From: Gordonia rhizosphera NBRC 16068
GTDB taxonomy: Bacteria > Actinomycetota > Actinomycetes > Mycobacteriales > Mycobacteriaceae
DNA length: 38,296 nucleotides
Direction of reading: 5' to 3'
NCBI RefSeq assembly: GCF_000298195.1
Contig: NZ_BAHC01000209.1
Coordinates: 1 to 38,296, forward strand
A program made the translations under genes and the position numbers. The notes beneath the pieces were generated by a model. The model was not told the DNA's origin, did no database searches, and saw only the letters and a list, made by a program, of their open reading frames with translations. Within the stretch, counting starts at the first letter, position 1, and the number at the start of each line of letters is the position of its first letter. This document shows, piece after piece, positions 1 through 7,604 of the stretch.

Positions 1-281
1 GGATTCGTCGGGTGTTGTCGGACCCGTCTGCCAGTGTGGTGGTTGTGGAGCATCGTGATCGGTTGGCCCGTTGTGGTGTCGAGCTTGTGGAGGCGGCCCT
101 GTCGGCGCAGGGGCGGCGGATCGTGGTGACCGACGAGGGCGAGACCGAGGACGATCTGGTGCGGGACAGGATCGAGGTCCTGACCTCGATGTGTGCCCGC
201 CGCTACGGGCGCCGCGGTGCGCGCAACCGCGCGTTGCGGGCGGTCACCGCCACCAGGCACTCCGATACCGGGGTGCGGTGA
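1..281 (+). CDS. IS607-type serine recombinase TnpA, 3' part (5' end outside window)
   Basis: The reading frame is open from base 3 and ends at a TGA at 279-281; the N-terminal part lies upstream of the window. The visible 92 residues match the end of the catalytic domain of IS607-family serine recombinases: a VVVEHRDRLAR segment, then DDLVRDRIEVLTSMCARRYGRR and a basic RNRALRA tail. In IS607 elements this protein makes the strand breaks for transposition, and the DNA-binding domain is at its N-terminus, which cannot be seen here. The stop codon overlaps the start of the downstream tnpB by one base (TGATG), the usual arrangement in IS607 elements and a sign of translational coupling. The family call is firm; whether the full gene is intact cannot be judged. 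Confidence 0.85.
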   Translation, partial: IRRVLSDPSASVVVVEHRDRLARCGVELVEAALSAQGRRIVVTDEGETEDDLVRDRIEVLTSMCARRYGRRGARNRALRAVTATRHSDTGVR

Positions 282-1708
282 TGGCCGAGAAGTTCACGGT
301 TCCCGACGGGTGGGTGGTGCAGGCCTACCAGTACGCCCTGGACCCGACGCCGGCGCAGAGCCCGGTGTTGGAGTCACACGCGGGCGGGGCGAGGTTCGCG
401 TACAACACGATGCTGGCCGCGGTGACAGCCAATCTGTCCCAACGCGACGCCGAACGCTCCTACGGGATCGCCACCGAGGATCTCACGCCGCGGATGTCGT
501 GGTCGTTCCAGTCGCTGCGTAACGACTTCAACCACCGCAAACACCAGGTGGCGGTGCGTGAGGACGGGACGCCGTGGTGGGGTGAGAACTCCAAGGAGGT
601 GTATGCGAACGCCTGTCAGAACCTCGCGGCAGGGTTGAAGAATTGGGACGACTCCCGCACAGGCAGGCGTCAAGGTCCTCGGGTCGGGTTTCCGTCGTTC
701 AAGTCCAAGCGCTCGACCAAGAAGTTCGCGTTCACCACCGGCACGATCAGAGTCGAGGCCGACCGTCATCACGTGACTCTGCCTCGGGTGGGGACGGTGC
801 GGGTGCACGAGTCGACCCGCAAACTCGCCCGACGACTCGAACACGCCACCGCGCGGGTACTCAAGGCGACCGTGCGGTTCGCACGCGGCCGCTGGCTGGT
901 GAGCTTCACCTGCGTCGTGCAACGCGCGCCGCAACGCCCCGCCCACGTCAAGCGGGTCGCGTCGGTGGTCGGTGTCGATGTCGGCGTGAACGACCTGGTG
1001 GTCGCGGCCACCCCGGAAGGCCGAGAGGTTCTGCGGGTGCGCGCTTCGCGAGAGTTCGCGCACGCCTCGGCGAAGTTGCGGGCGCTGGCGCGTAAGGCGG
1101 CCCGCCAGCACGGTCGGTGGGACACGGCGACCAAGACCCGGCGCGAACCATCGGCCGGATGGCTACGCACGCAGCAGGCCATCGCGAAACAACATGTGCG
1201 GGTGGGCAATCTGCGTCGCGACCGACTGCACAAGCTGACCACCGAGTTGGCGCAGTCGTTCGAGGTGATCGGTACCGAGACCCTTGCGGTGAAGAACATG
1301 ATGGCCGCGGGCGGTACCGGCAAGAAAGGGCTGAACCGTTCCATAGCCGATGCCGGACTGGGTGAATTGTCCCGCCAGCTCGACTACAAAACCCGCTGGT
1401 ACAAGTCGGTGCGTGTGCAGGCTGACCGGTGGTACCCGAGTTCGAAGACGTGTTCTGGCTGCGGCTGCGTGAAAACCAAACTGAGCCTGGCAGAACGCCT
1501 CTACGTCTGCGACAACAACGACTGCGGGTTGCAGATCGATCGTGATCTCAACGCCGCGATCAACCTCGCGCGCATGGCGCGGGCGGAGCACAGTGCGTGC
1601 TTCGATACTGGTGGAGCCGACCGTAAGACGACCGCCCCGGCGGCGCCGGTGGCTGCGAAACCTGAATCCAGCAATGGAAGCGCCTCACCGCAAGGCGAGG
1701 CTGCCTAA
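281..1708 (+). CDS. tnpB: TnpB, RNA-guided nuclease of an IS607-type element
   Basis: A 475-residue TnpB. The frame stays open upstream to base 71, but homology begins at the ATG at 281, which overlaps the recombinase stop. The N-terminal helical region (VQAYQYALDPTPAQ) matches the HTH_OrfB-type entry. The RuvC-like nuclease is complete: first Asp at D233 (GVDVGVNDL), Glu at E333 (GTETLAVKNM), last Asp at D422 (DRDLNAAINLA). A zinc ribbon lies between the last two, with C391, C394, C410 and C415. Relatives are programmable, omegaRNA-guided DNA endonucleases that help the transposon persist at the donor site; ancestral relatives of Cas12. The last ~43 residues are low-complexity Ala/Pro-rich, where the coding region probably overlaps the omegaRNA scaffold. 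All catalytic residues are present, so I infer an active enzyme. Confidence 0.93.
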   Translation: MAEKFTVPDGWVVQAYQYALDPTPAQSPVLESHAGGARFAYNTMLAAVTANLSQRDAERSYGIATEDLTPRMSWSFQSLRNDFNHRKHQVAVREDGTPWWGENSKEVYANACQNLAAGLKNWDDSRTGRRQGPRVGFPSFKSKRSTKKFAFTTGTIRVEADRHHVTLPRVGTVRVHESTRKLARRLEHATARVLKATVRFARGRWLVSFTCVVQRAPQRPAHVKRVASVVGVDVGVNDLVVAATPEGREVLRVRASREFAHASAKLRALARKAARQHGRWDTATKTRREPSAGWLRTQQAIAKQHVRVGNLRRDRLHKLTTELAQSFEVIGTETLAVKNMMAAGGTGKKGLNRSIADAGLGELSRQLDYKTRWYKSVRVQADRWYPSSKTCSGCGCVKTKLSLAERLYVCDNNDCGLQIDRDLNAAINLARMARAEHSACFDTGGADRKTTAPAAPVAAKPESSNGSASPQGEAA

Positions 1709-1780
1709 TGGAACAGAGCACGCTCACGCTTGCTCACCAGGAGGCAACGGATCGGGCAGCAGTAGGCGCTCGGGTCTTTT
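1640..1780 (+). ncRNA. Probable omegaRNA / transposon right-end region
   Basis: TnpB guide RNAs are normally made from the 3' end of tnpB and the adjoining transposon right end. Two hairpins fit this here. One at 1682-1701 has GCCTC/GAGGC and CC/GG stems around a GCAA tetraloop and lies inside the last codons of tnpB. The other at 1716-1735 pairs GAGCA with TGCTC. The exact transposon end, and therefore the guide, cannot be fixed without the left end or an empty site. Boundaries are approximate. Confidence 0.3.
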
Positions 1781-1792
1781 CGTCGGGCGATA

Positions 1793-1965
1793 GGGTGATC
1801 TCGATACGGCTCCTCGGCTGGCGCCTCGGGGCCTACTCGATCAGCGGGAATGGGCCTGGGTGGGGTGATCTCGATACGGCTCCTCGGCTGGCGCCTCGGG
1901 GCCTTCTCGATCAGCGGGGGAGGCTCCTCGGCTGGCGCCTCGGGGCCTGCTCGATCATCGGGGGA
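1793..1965. repeat. Three tandem copies of a palindromic actinobacterial repeat
   Basis: Copy 1 (1793-1848) and copy 2 (1863-1918) are about 56 bases each, 70 bases apart, and differ at a single base (TACTCGATC against TTCTCGATC). Copy 3 (about 1921-1965) lacks the first ~14 bases. Each full copy runs from GGTGATCTCGATACGG to CTCGATCAGCGGG and is an imperfect inverted repeat: TGATC/CGATA at one end answer TACTCGATCA at the other, with GGCnCC near the centre. The copies lie between the transposon and the 3' end of the MpaB gene. Function is unknown; a REP/MITE-like or transcription-terminating element is possible. Confidence 0.8.
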
Positions 1966-1980
1966 GGAGTGTCTCGGTGC

Positions 1981-3021
1981 CTATTCGGAGCTGACGGCGC
2001 CGGGGTAGGTGGCTCGACGTGCGGCGTGGACGGGGCAGTAGTGCATCGGGTTGTCGCGCTCGGCTTCCGGGGGAAGATTGCGCTTGGGCGTCTGGACCAA
2101 CGGTGCGTCCATGGCGACGCGGCCGTCCACGCGGTCCCAGGCGTCGCGGGGACGTGGGTGGCGCAGGTAGCGTTTCGGTGTCAGGCGGTGCATCACCAGG
2201 TTGACACCTCGGCCCAACAGGCGGAATCGTCGTTCATCCCGTTCGCTCCAGGGCAGCCCCAGTATCTCGCGGACGGGTTCGTCGTAGAAGCCGGTGGTCA
2301 ACCAGGTGAAGAAGCGCTGGTTGGTCGGTGCCATGAAGCGGAACCAGATCGGCTTCGGGATGAACCGCAGGAACGGCGGGGGTGGGAGCTGCTCGATGTC
2401 GAGCACCGCCCGTACCGCGAGATGGTCTCGAAGGACGTTGCGGCACATGTGGTCCCAGTACTCGAGGAAGTCCTCGTAGGTGTCGGGGACCGGGCGCATC
2501 GAGACCCCGTACATCGCGTACCAGGTCTTGGACTCCTCGAACAGCTGCCGTTTCTGGTCCTCGGTGAGCCAGGGTCCGAAACGTTCGCAGAGCCGGACGT
2601 TGCCGTACCAGAACGTGGCGTGCGCCCAGTAGAAGACATCGGGGTCCAGCGCGTGGTACCGCGACCCATCCTCCATGCGGCCCTTGATGTTCCGGTGGTA
2701 GTCGCGGACCTCGTGGCCGGTGGTGGTGCCCGTGGAGATGGTGTCGAACACGACCCCGCTGATGGGGTAGAGCGAACGCATCAAGCGCTGCCAGCGCTCA
2801 CCGAAGAAGTCGGAGTGCTCCCACACGGCCGCACCGAGTTTCGGATGCATGTTCTGCATCGAACCGGCCCACAGGCCCTGGAACATCCCCGTCCATGTGC
2901 CCCAGATCTGCCAGGTCAGCGAGTCGGGTCCGAGGGGTGGGTAATCGTCGGATCGGGGTGTCGTGTGGTCGTTCGGTGCGGTGGTCGCCACCTCGTCTGG
3001 GTTCTCCAGAACCTCGGTCAT
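1981..3021 (-). CDS. MpaB-family oxygenase (DUF2236)
   Basis: A 346-residue protein of the MpaB/DUF2236 family, putative heme b oxygenases related to latex-clearing protein. Family landmarks are an N-terminal Trp-rich segment (LTWQIWGTWTGMFQGLW), a GVVFDTISTGTTTGHEVRDYH stretch, then DPDVFYWAHATFWYGN with the conserved His, and a C-terminal MHRLTPKRYLRHP-type region. The frame is open much further upstream, but that part is antisense noise over pxpC. I chose the ATG at 3021 because it directly follows a promoter with an inverted-repeat operator (see 3022-3059). No regulator gene is adjacent. No signal peptide is evident. Substrate is unknown. The gene ends next to the palindromic repeats at 1793-1965. 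Confidence 0.85.
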   Translation of the reverse strand: MTEVLENPDEVATTAPNDHTTPRSDDYPPLGPDSLTWQIWGTWTGMFQGLWAGSMQNMHPKLGAAVWEHSDFFGERWQRLMRSLYPISGVVFDTISTGTTTGHEVRDYHRNIKGRMEDGSRYHALDPDVFYWAHATFWYGNVRLCERFGPWLTEDQKRQLFEESKTWYAMYGVSMRPVPDTYEDFLEYWDHMCRNVLRDHLAVRAVLDIEQLPPPPFLRFIPKPIWFRFMAPTNQRFFTWLTTGFYDEPVREILGLPWSERDERRFRLLGRGVNLVMHRLTPKRYLRHPRPRDAWDRVDGRVAMDAPLVQTPKRNLPPEAERDNPMHYCPVHAARRATYPGAVSSE

Positions 3022-3059
3022 GAGACGAAATACTAGATTCGTCTCACTCGAGGTGTCAA
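3022..3059 (-). promoter_or_regulatory. Promoter with inverted-repeat operator for the MpaB gene; predicted leaderless
   Basis: On the minus strand, -35 TTGACA (3059-3054), an 18-base spacer and -10 TAGTAT (3035-3030) are followed after 8 bases by the ATG at 3021. A perfect inverted repeat, GAGACGAA at 3022-3029 and TTCGTCTC at 3038-3045 with an 8-base centre, covers the -10. Arm length and spacing fit a TetR-type repressor (inference). The predicted transcript start falls on or within a base or two of the ATG, so the mRNA should lack a ribosome binding site. Confidence 0.75.
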
Positions 3060-3116
3060 CGGGCGTTGTCAGTAATCGAGGTCGGCGGGGAATCCGGGTC
3101 GCGCGGGTGGGTCCGG

Positions 3117-3989
3117 TCAGCGAAGTCGGAACCGCACCGGCCGGCCTGCGACGAGTTGGGCGGCGTGGTCGATGGCTCGCGGCGTGAGCACCGCGACGAC
3201 TGGATAGCCGCCGGTGACGGGGTGGTCGGCGAGGAAGATCACCGGGCGCCCGCTCGGCGGGATCTGCACCGCCCCGTGCGGAATGCCCTCCGACGCCAAC
3301 TCCTCGACGTCGGAGCGGTGGACGACGAGCGCATCGTCGGCCTCGGACGGGCGGTCCAGCCGAACCCCGACGCGGTTGCTCTGCGGGCTCACCACCCACA
3401 CCCCGCGGATAAGGTCCTCGGGAATCTCCAGGTGTCCGTGACGCGGACCGGTGGCGGCGTAGAGCACGACGACGCTCTGTTCGGCGGTGTCCACCGGCGC
3501 GGTGGTGACCACCGGCCACGGCGCGCCGAGCCGGCCCACCGGCAGGTCGGTGCCGACGCGCAAAGGCTCGGGGCCGAGGCCGGAGAGGGTGTCGGTCGAC
3601 CGGGAACCCAGCACCGGTGCGATGTCGATACCGCCGCGGACCGCGACGTAGTTGCGGCACCCCGACGTCGGCACGTCGAGGGACAGCTCGTCCCCGCTGC
3701 GCAGGGTGAGCGCGGCATGGGCGCCGACCGGTCGGTCGTCGACACGCACCTCTGCCGACGCGCCCGTCACCGCGATCAGCAGTGTGCCGTGGGCGCGAAT
3801 CCGCAAGCGGCCCAACGTGGTCTCGATGACCGCGGCGGATTCGGGGTTCCCCACGAGCCGGTTGGCCAGCCGCAACGACGACCGGTCCGCGCCGCCGGAG
3901 TGCGGCACCCCGAGGTGCGCGTATCCGGGACGCCCCAGATCCTGGACGGTGGCGAGCGGACCGGGCTCGATGATGGTGATCGACCTCAT
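3117..3989 (-). CDS. pxpC: 5-oxoprolinase subunit C (carboxyltransferase / KipA-like, allophanate hydrolase subunit 2 family)
   Basis: A 290-residue biotin-dependent-carboxyltransferase-like protein. The opening IIEPGPLATVQDLGRPGYAHLGVPHSG is the signature of this family, followed by ADRSSLRLANRLVGNPESAAVIE. A later VRGGIDIAPVLGSRSTDT and the C-terminal GYPVVAVLTPRAIDHAAQL also match. With PxpA and PxpB the family forms the ATP-dependent 5-oxoprolinase that opens pyroglutamate to glutamate. The start ATG at 3989 overlaps the pxpB stop by 4 bases, so the two are co-translated, as expected for partners of one complex. No pxpA (LamB/YcsF) gene is in the window. The older name KipA (kinase-inhibitor antagonist) refers to the same family. 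Confidence 0.9.
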   Translation of the reverse strand: MRSITIIEPGPLATVQDLGRPGYAHLGVPHSGGADRSSLRLANRLVGNPESAAVIETTLGRLRIRAHGTLLIAVTGASAEVRVDDRPVGAHAALTLRSGDELSLDVPTSGCRNYVAVRGGIDIAPVLGSRSTDTLSGLGPEPLRVGTDLPVGRLGAPWPVVTTAPVDTAEQSVVVLYAATGPRHGHLEIPEDLIRGVWVVSPQSNRVGVRLDRPSEADDALVVHRSDVEELASEGIPHGAVQIPPSGRPVIFLADHPVTGGYPVVAVLTPRAIDHAAQLVAGRPVRFRLR

Positions 3990-4663
3990 GACGGATCCGG
4001 CCCGGGATCGGCGGGGATGAAACGCACGAGCCGACCGGGCTCGAGAAGCGCAGGGGGATCGGACCGTTCGTCCCATACGGTCGTCACGGTGTGTCCCAAC
4101 AGGTGCCACCCGCCGGGGCTCTCCCGCGGATAGACGGCGCTGTAACCGGCCGCGATCGCCACCGCGCCGACCGGGACCCGGGTGCGCGACTCCGCGCGGC
4201 GACCGATCTCCCGGAACATGTGGTCGGGGTCATCGTGCGGGACGAGATAGCCGAAACCCGGTGCGAAACCCATGAACTGCACCCGCCACACGGTCTCCTG
4301 ATGGATGCCGACGACATGGTCCTCGTCGACGCCCAGCAGCGCGGCGACATCCGCCAGATCCGGGCCGTCGTAGACGACCGGGATGCTGACCACGTCGGCG
4401 CTGTCGTCGGCGGGCGCGTCCTCGAGCGCGAGCCGCCCCGCGCGCAACGCGCGATGGATACCGAGGATGTCGATTCCGCGGCCGTGTTCGGCCTGCACGA
4501 GCAGTGTGTGCGCGCTCGCGATCACGTCGGTCACGTGGGGAAGCGCGCCCGCCTCGACGGCGCGCCACACCGCGGCGGCGGCCTCGGAGACCGCGGCAGC
4601 GGGGGCCGAATCCGTTGCGAAGTCGAGCAGTACCGCGTCGGCTCCGGCGGGCAACTCTCGCAT
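3986..4663 (-). CDS. pxpB: 5-oxoprolinase subunit B (KipI-like, allophanate hydrolase subunit 1 family)
   Basis: A 225-residue protein of the PxpB/KipI family. Typical features are an N-terminal MRELPAGADAVLLDF, central SIPVVYDGPDLADVAALLG, and the conserved FMGFAPGFGYLV and VPVGAVAIAAGYSAVYPRESPGGW motifs that line the putative active site. It is the first gene of a two-gene minus-strand operon with pxpC (ATGA overlap) and should act with it in pyroglutamate cleavage. The start at 4663 follows a -10-like TAAGTT by 6 bases with no Shine-Dalgarno sequence, so translation is probably leaderless. It diverges from the PfkB kinase gene with a gap of 97 bases. Confidence 0.9.
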   Translation of the reverse strand: MRELPAGADAVLLDFATDSAPAAAVSEAAAAVWRAVEAGALPHVTDVIASAHTLLVQAEHGRGIDILGIHRALRAGRLALEDAPADDSADVVSIPVVYDGPDLADVAALLGVDEDHVVGIHQETVWRVQFMGFAPGFGYLVPHDDPDHMFREIGRRAESRTRVPVGAVAIAAGYSAVYPRESPGGWHLLGHTVTTVWDERSDPPALLEPGRLVRFIPADPGPDPS

Positions 4664-4675
4664 AACCCGAACTTA
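4664..4675 (-). promoter_or_regulatory. -10 element and leaderless start of pxpB
   Basis: Minus strand: TAAGTT (4675-4670), six bases, then the pxpB ATG at 4663. This places the predicted transcription start at or next to the start codon. No clear -35 is visible. Confidence 0.5.
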
Positions 4676-4760
4676 CTCGTGCACCTGTAACGGGTGGCGG
4701 TGCCGAATCACGCAATACCGGCGAACCGCGGTGGCAGGATGATCGCCGGAGGAGGTGGCG

Positions 4761-5705
4761 ATGCGCGAGATCGTGGTGTGCGGCGAGGCGCTTGTGGACG
4801 TGGTGCAGGCATCGTCGACGACGGTGACCGCGGGCCGCCTGCCGCCGCTACAGCCGGCCCTCGGCGGCGGCCCGTTCAACGTCGCGGTGACGCTTGGGCG
4901 CCTCGGCGGCGCGGTGTCGATGTGTACTGCGGTGTCCACCGACACCTACGGGGACGCGATCATCGCTGCGCTGCAGGCGAGCGGCGTGGGGACCACGCTG
5001 GTCCAGCGTCGCCCGGAGCCGACATCGCTGGCCTTGGCGCTGATCGGCGCCGACGGCGCGGCGCACTACTCGTTCTACATCGAGGGCACCGCTGACCGGC
5101 TCGTCGGCGACCCCGGGCCATTCGCGCCGACCGTGTCGGCGGTGTGTTTCGGCACGCTGTCACTGGTGCTGGAACCCGGCGCGACGGTCTACGAGTCGGT
5201 GCTGCGACGATGCCATGACGAGGGCCGGCTGGTGGCCCTGGACCCCAACATCCGCCCGTCGGTCATCGCCGACCACGACGCTTATCGTCGTCGTTTCGCG
5301 TCCTGGATGGACGCCGTCGACATCGTCAAACTCTCCGACGAGGACGCTGAGTGGCTCAGTATCGGGCCGGACGGCAGCACGGTCGCCGACTGGCTGGCAG
5401 CGGGAGTCACCGCGGTCATCAGAACCGCGGGCCCCGACGGCATCACCGTCGACACCGCAGACTTCTCGAGTGTGGTGCCGGCGGTCACGACGCCGGTTGT
5501 CGACACCATCGGGGCCGGCGACAGCGTGCTGGGCGGTGTGCTCCGTCACCTCGACCGGATCGGGGCGTTGGCGCCGGCGGCGGTCGCCCGGCTGTCGCGG
5601 GAACAGTGGACGGCAACCGTCGAATTCGCAGGTCAGGTCGCTGCGATCACGGTGTCGCGGCCGGGGGCGGACCCTCCGTGGGCGAGCGAGCTGATAAGCG
5701 ACTAG
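4761..5705 (+). CDS. PfkB-family sugar kinase (fructokinase/ribokinase type)
   Basis: A 314-residue carbohydrate kinase. It opens with the family's VVCGEALVDVV, has the substrate-side GGGPFNVAVTLGRLGG motif from about residue 35, a KLSDEDAEWL segment, and the signature DTIGAGDSVLGG near residues 248-259, in which D254 should be the catalytic base. An ATP-dependent phosphotransfer to a sugar or nucleoside hydroxyl is expected; the substrate cannot be told from sequence. GTG at 4755 is an alternative start, but it lies inside the GGAGGAGG ribosome binding site that is well spaced for the ATG at 4761. The gene stands alone, divergent from pxpBC and 69 bases before gltA. Confidence 0.88.
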   Translation: MREIVVCGEALVDVVQASSTTVTAGRLPPLQPALGGGPFNVAVTLGRLGGAVSMCTAVSTDTYGDAIIAALQASGVGTTLVQRRPEPTSLALALIGADGAAHYSFYIEGTADRLVGDPGPFAPTVSAVCFGTLSLVLEPGATVYESVLRRCHDEGRLVALDPNIRPSVIADHDAYRRRFASWMDAVDIVKLSDEDAEWLSIGPDGSTVADWLAAGVTAVIRTAGPDGITVDTADFSSVVPAVTTPVVDTIGAGDSVLGGVLRHLDRIGALAPAAVARLSREQWTATVEFAGQVAAITVSRPGADPPWASELISD

Positions 5706-5774
5706 GTTGTTTACTGACAGGATCCTTACCTGGGTCCAAATGTGAACAACTCCGACCTGAGTAAAGGGGTTCGT

Positions 5775-7097
5775 GTGTCTGCTGAAACAGTCCCAGCTGA
5801 CCAAACATCCGATACTGCCTCAGCGACATTCAACTACCCCGGTGGTCAGCTGGAGCTCCCGATCCTGAAGGCCACCGAAGGCTCCGATTCCGTCGGTCTG
5901 GGCAAGTTCCTGGCCGAAACGGGACTGACCACCTTCGACGGCGGGTTCGTCAACACGGCATCGACCAAGTCCGCCATCACCTACATCGACGGTGACGCCG
6001 GCATCCTGCGCTACCGGGGCATCCCGATCGAGCAGCTCGCGGAGAAGTCGACCTTCATCGAGGTCAGCTACCTGCTGATCTACGGCGAGCTGCCGACTCC
6101 GACCCAGCTCGACGAATTCACCGACAAGGTCCGTCGGCACACGCTGCTGCACGAGGATCTGAAGCGGTTCTTCGACGGCTTCCCGCGCAACGCGCACCCG
6201 ATGCCGGTGCTGTCCAGTGCGGTCAACGCGCTCTCGGCGTACTACCAGGACTCGCTCGACCCCAAGGACGACGAGCAGGTGGAACTGTCGACCATCCGTC
6301 TGCTGGCCAAGCTGCCGACGATCGCGGCCTACGCCTACAAGAAGTCGGTCGGACAGCCGTTCCTCTACCCCGACAATTCGCTCACGCTGGTCGAGAACTT
6401 CCTGCGGATGACCTTCGGGTTCCCGGCCGAGCCCTACGAGGTCAACCCCGAGGTCGCCAAGGCCCTCGACATGCTGTTCATCCTGCATGCCGACCACGAG
6501 CAGAACTGCTCCACCTCGACGGTGCGTCTCGTCGGGTCGTCACAGGCGAACCTGTTCACCTCGATCTCCGGCGGCATCAACGCACTCTGGGGGCCGCTGC
6601 ACGGTGGCGCCAACCAGGCGGTGCTCGAGATGCTCGACGACATCAAGAACTCCGGCGGCGACACCAAGGCCTTCATGAACAAGGTCAAGAACAAAGAAGA
6701 CGGTGTGAAGCTGATGGGCTTCGGTCACCGCGTCTACAAGAACTACGATCCGCGTGCCGCGATCGTCAAGAAGACCGCCGACACCATCCTGGAATCGCTT
6801 GGCGTGCAGGACGATCTACTCGACATCGCGAAGGGCCTCGAGGAGGTCGCCCTCAGCGACGACTACTTCGTCTCCCGCCGCCTGTACCCGAACGTCGACT
6901 TCTACACCGGCGTGATCTACCGGGCGATGGGCTTCCCGACGCGCATGTTCACCGTGCTGTTCGCCCTCGGACGACTGCCCGGTTGGATCGCGCACTGGCG
7001 CGAGATGCACGAGGACCCGACCACCAAGATCGGCCGCCCGCGTCAGCTGTACACCGGCTACACCGAACGCGACTACGTCGACCTCAGCAAGCGCTGA
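5775..7097 (+). CDS. gltA: Citrate synthase
   Basis: A 440-residue type II citrate synthase condensing oxaloacetate and acetyl-CoA to citrate in the TCA cycle, similar in length to mycobacterial GltA2. Landmarks are the N-terminal ITYIDGDAGILRYRGIPIEQLAEKS, the central HADHEQNCSTSTVRLVGSS with an active-site His, GPLHGGANQAVLEML with the second catalytic His, and the family signature GFGHRVYKNYDPRA. The C-terminus holds the Asp-containing PNVDFYTGVIYRAMGFP. I chose the GTG at 5775 because AAAGGGG sits just upstream; an in-frame GTG at 5742 would add 11 residues without a ribosome binding site. The following FKBP gene begins 48 bases downstream. Confidence 0.95.
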   Translation: MSAETVPADQTSDTASATFNYPGGQLELPILKATEGSDSVGLGKFLAETGLTTFDGGFVNTASTKSAITYIDGDAGILRYRGIPIEQLAEKSTFIEVSYLLIYGELPTPTQLDEFTDKVRRHTLLHEDLKRFFDGFPRNAHPMPVLSSAVNALSAYYQDSLDPKDDEQVELSTIRLLAKLPTIAAYAYKKSVGQPFLYPDNSLTLVENFLRMTFGFPAEPYEVNPEVAKALDMLFILHADHEQNCSTSTVRLVGSSQANLFTSISGGINALWGPLHGGANQAVLEMLDDIKNSGGDTKAFMNKVKNKEDGVKLMGFGHRVYKNYDPRAAIVKKTADTILESLGVQDDLLDIAKGLEEVALSDDYFVSRRLYPNVDFYTGVIYRAMGFPTRMFTVLFALGRLPGWIAHWREMHEDPTTKIGRPRQLYTGYTERDYVDLSKR

Positions 7098-7145
7098 CGC
7101 CCGATCGTAGTCTGACATCGACCGACGACTCAAAGGAGAGTCCCG

Positions 7146-7514
7146 TTGACCAGTGCCGACAAGCCCGAAGTCGAGTTTCCCGAAGGTCCAGCTCCCACCG
7201 AACTGGAGATCAAGGACCTCATCGTCGGCGACGGTGACCAGGCGCAGCGCGGTGGGATGGTCGACGTGCACTACGTCGGCGTCGAATACGACACCGGCGA
7301 GGAGTTCGACTCCTCGTGGGATCGTGGGCAGTCGGCCAACTTCCCGCTCAACCGGCTCATTCCCGGCTGGCAGGAAGGCATCCCCGGCATGAAGGTGGGC
7401 GGGCGCCGTCAGCTGACCGTGCCGCCGCAGCTGGCCTACGGACCGGCCGGTGCCGGACATCGGCTGTCGGGCAAGACCCTGGTGTTCGTCATCGACCTGC
7501 TGGGTGTGGGGTAG
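7146..7514 (+). CDS. FKBP-type peptidyl-prolyl cis-trans isomerase
   Basis: A 122-residue single-domain FKBP, predicted to speed cis-trans isomerisation of prolyl bonds in the cytoplasm (no signal peptide). Family motifs are VDVHYVGVEYDTGEEFDSSWDRG, FPLNRLIPGWQEGIPGMKVGGRR and TVPPQLAYG, ending in LVFVIDLLGVG, a normal C-terminus for the family. Translation starts with TTG at 7146, supported by AAAGGAGAG at the right distance. It follows gltA closely and probably shares its transcript. Its UAG stop is directly followed, in the same reading frame, by the conserved N-terminus of the photolyase (see findings). Confidence 0.92.
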   Translation: MTSADKPEVEFPEGPAPTELEIKDLIVGDGDQAQRGGMVDVHYVGVEYDTGEEFDSSWDRGQSANFPLNRLIPGWQEGIPGMKVGGRRQLTVPPQLAYGPAGAGHRLSGKTLVFVIDLLGVG

Positions 7515-7604
7515 CAGACGGCACCCGCGCTTGTCTGGCTCCGGCGTGACCTGCGCCTGAGCGATCTCCCGCTGCTGTCCCGGGCGCAGGCCGATGCCGA
7601 CGGC

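Noticed and set aside
71..280. Upstream extension of tnpB
   Set aside because: It overlaps the recombinase gene in another frame and is Arg/Gly-rich. TnpB homology begins at the ATG at 281.
1793..1965. CRISPR-like array
   Set aside because: Only three copies, the third truncated. The two gaps are short and unequal, so they are not CRISPR spacers, and no cas genes are near.
1708..3036. 442-residue open frame on the plus strand
   Set aside because: It lies opposite the MpaB gene, has low-complexity composition and no family features, and would start in the repeat region. An antisense shadow typical of high G+C.
7498..7560. UAG readthrough joining FKBP to photolyase as the main explanation
   Set aside because: The frames agree, but the FKBP C-terminus ends naturally at the stop and I see no strong readthrough signal. 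Kept only as one option beside a non-standard start or sequence error.
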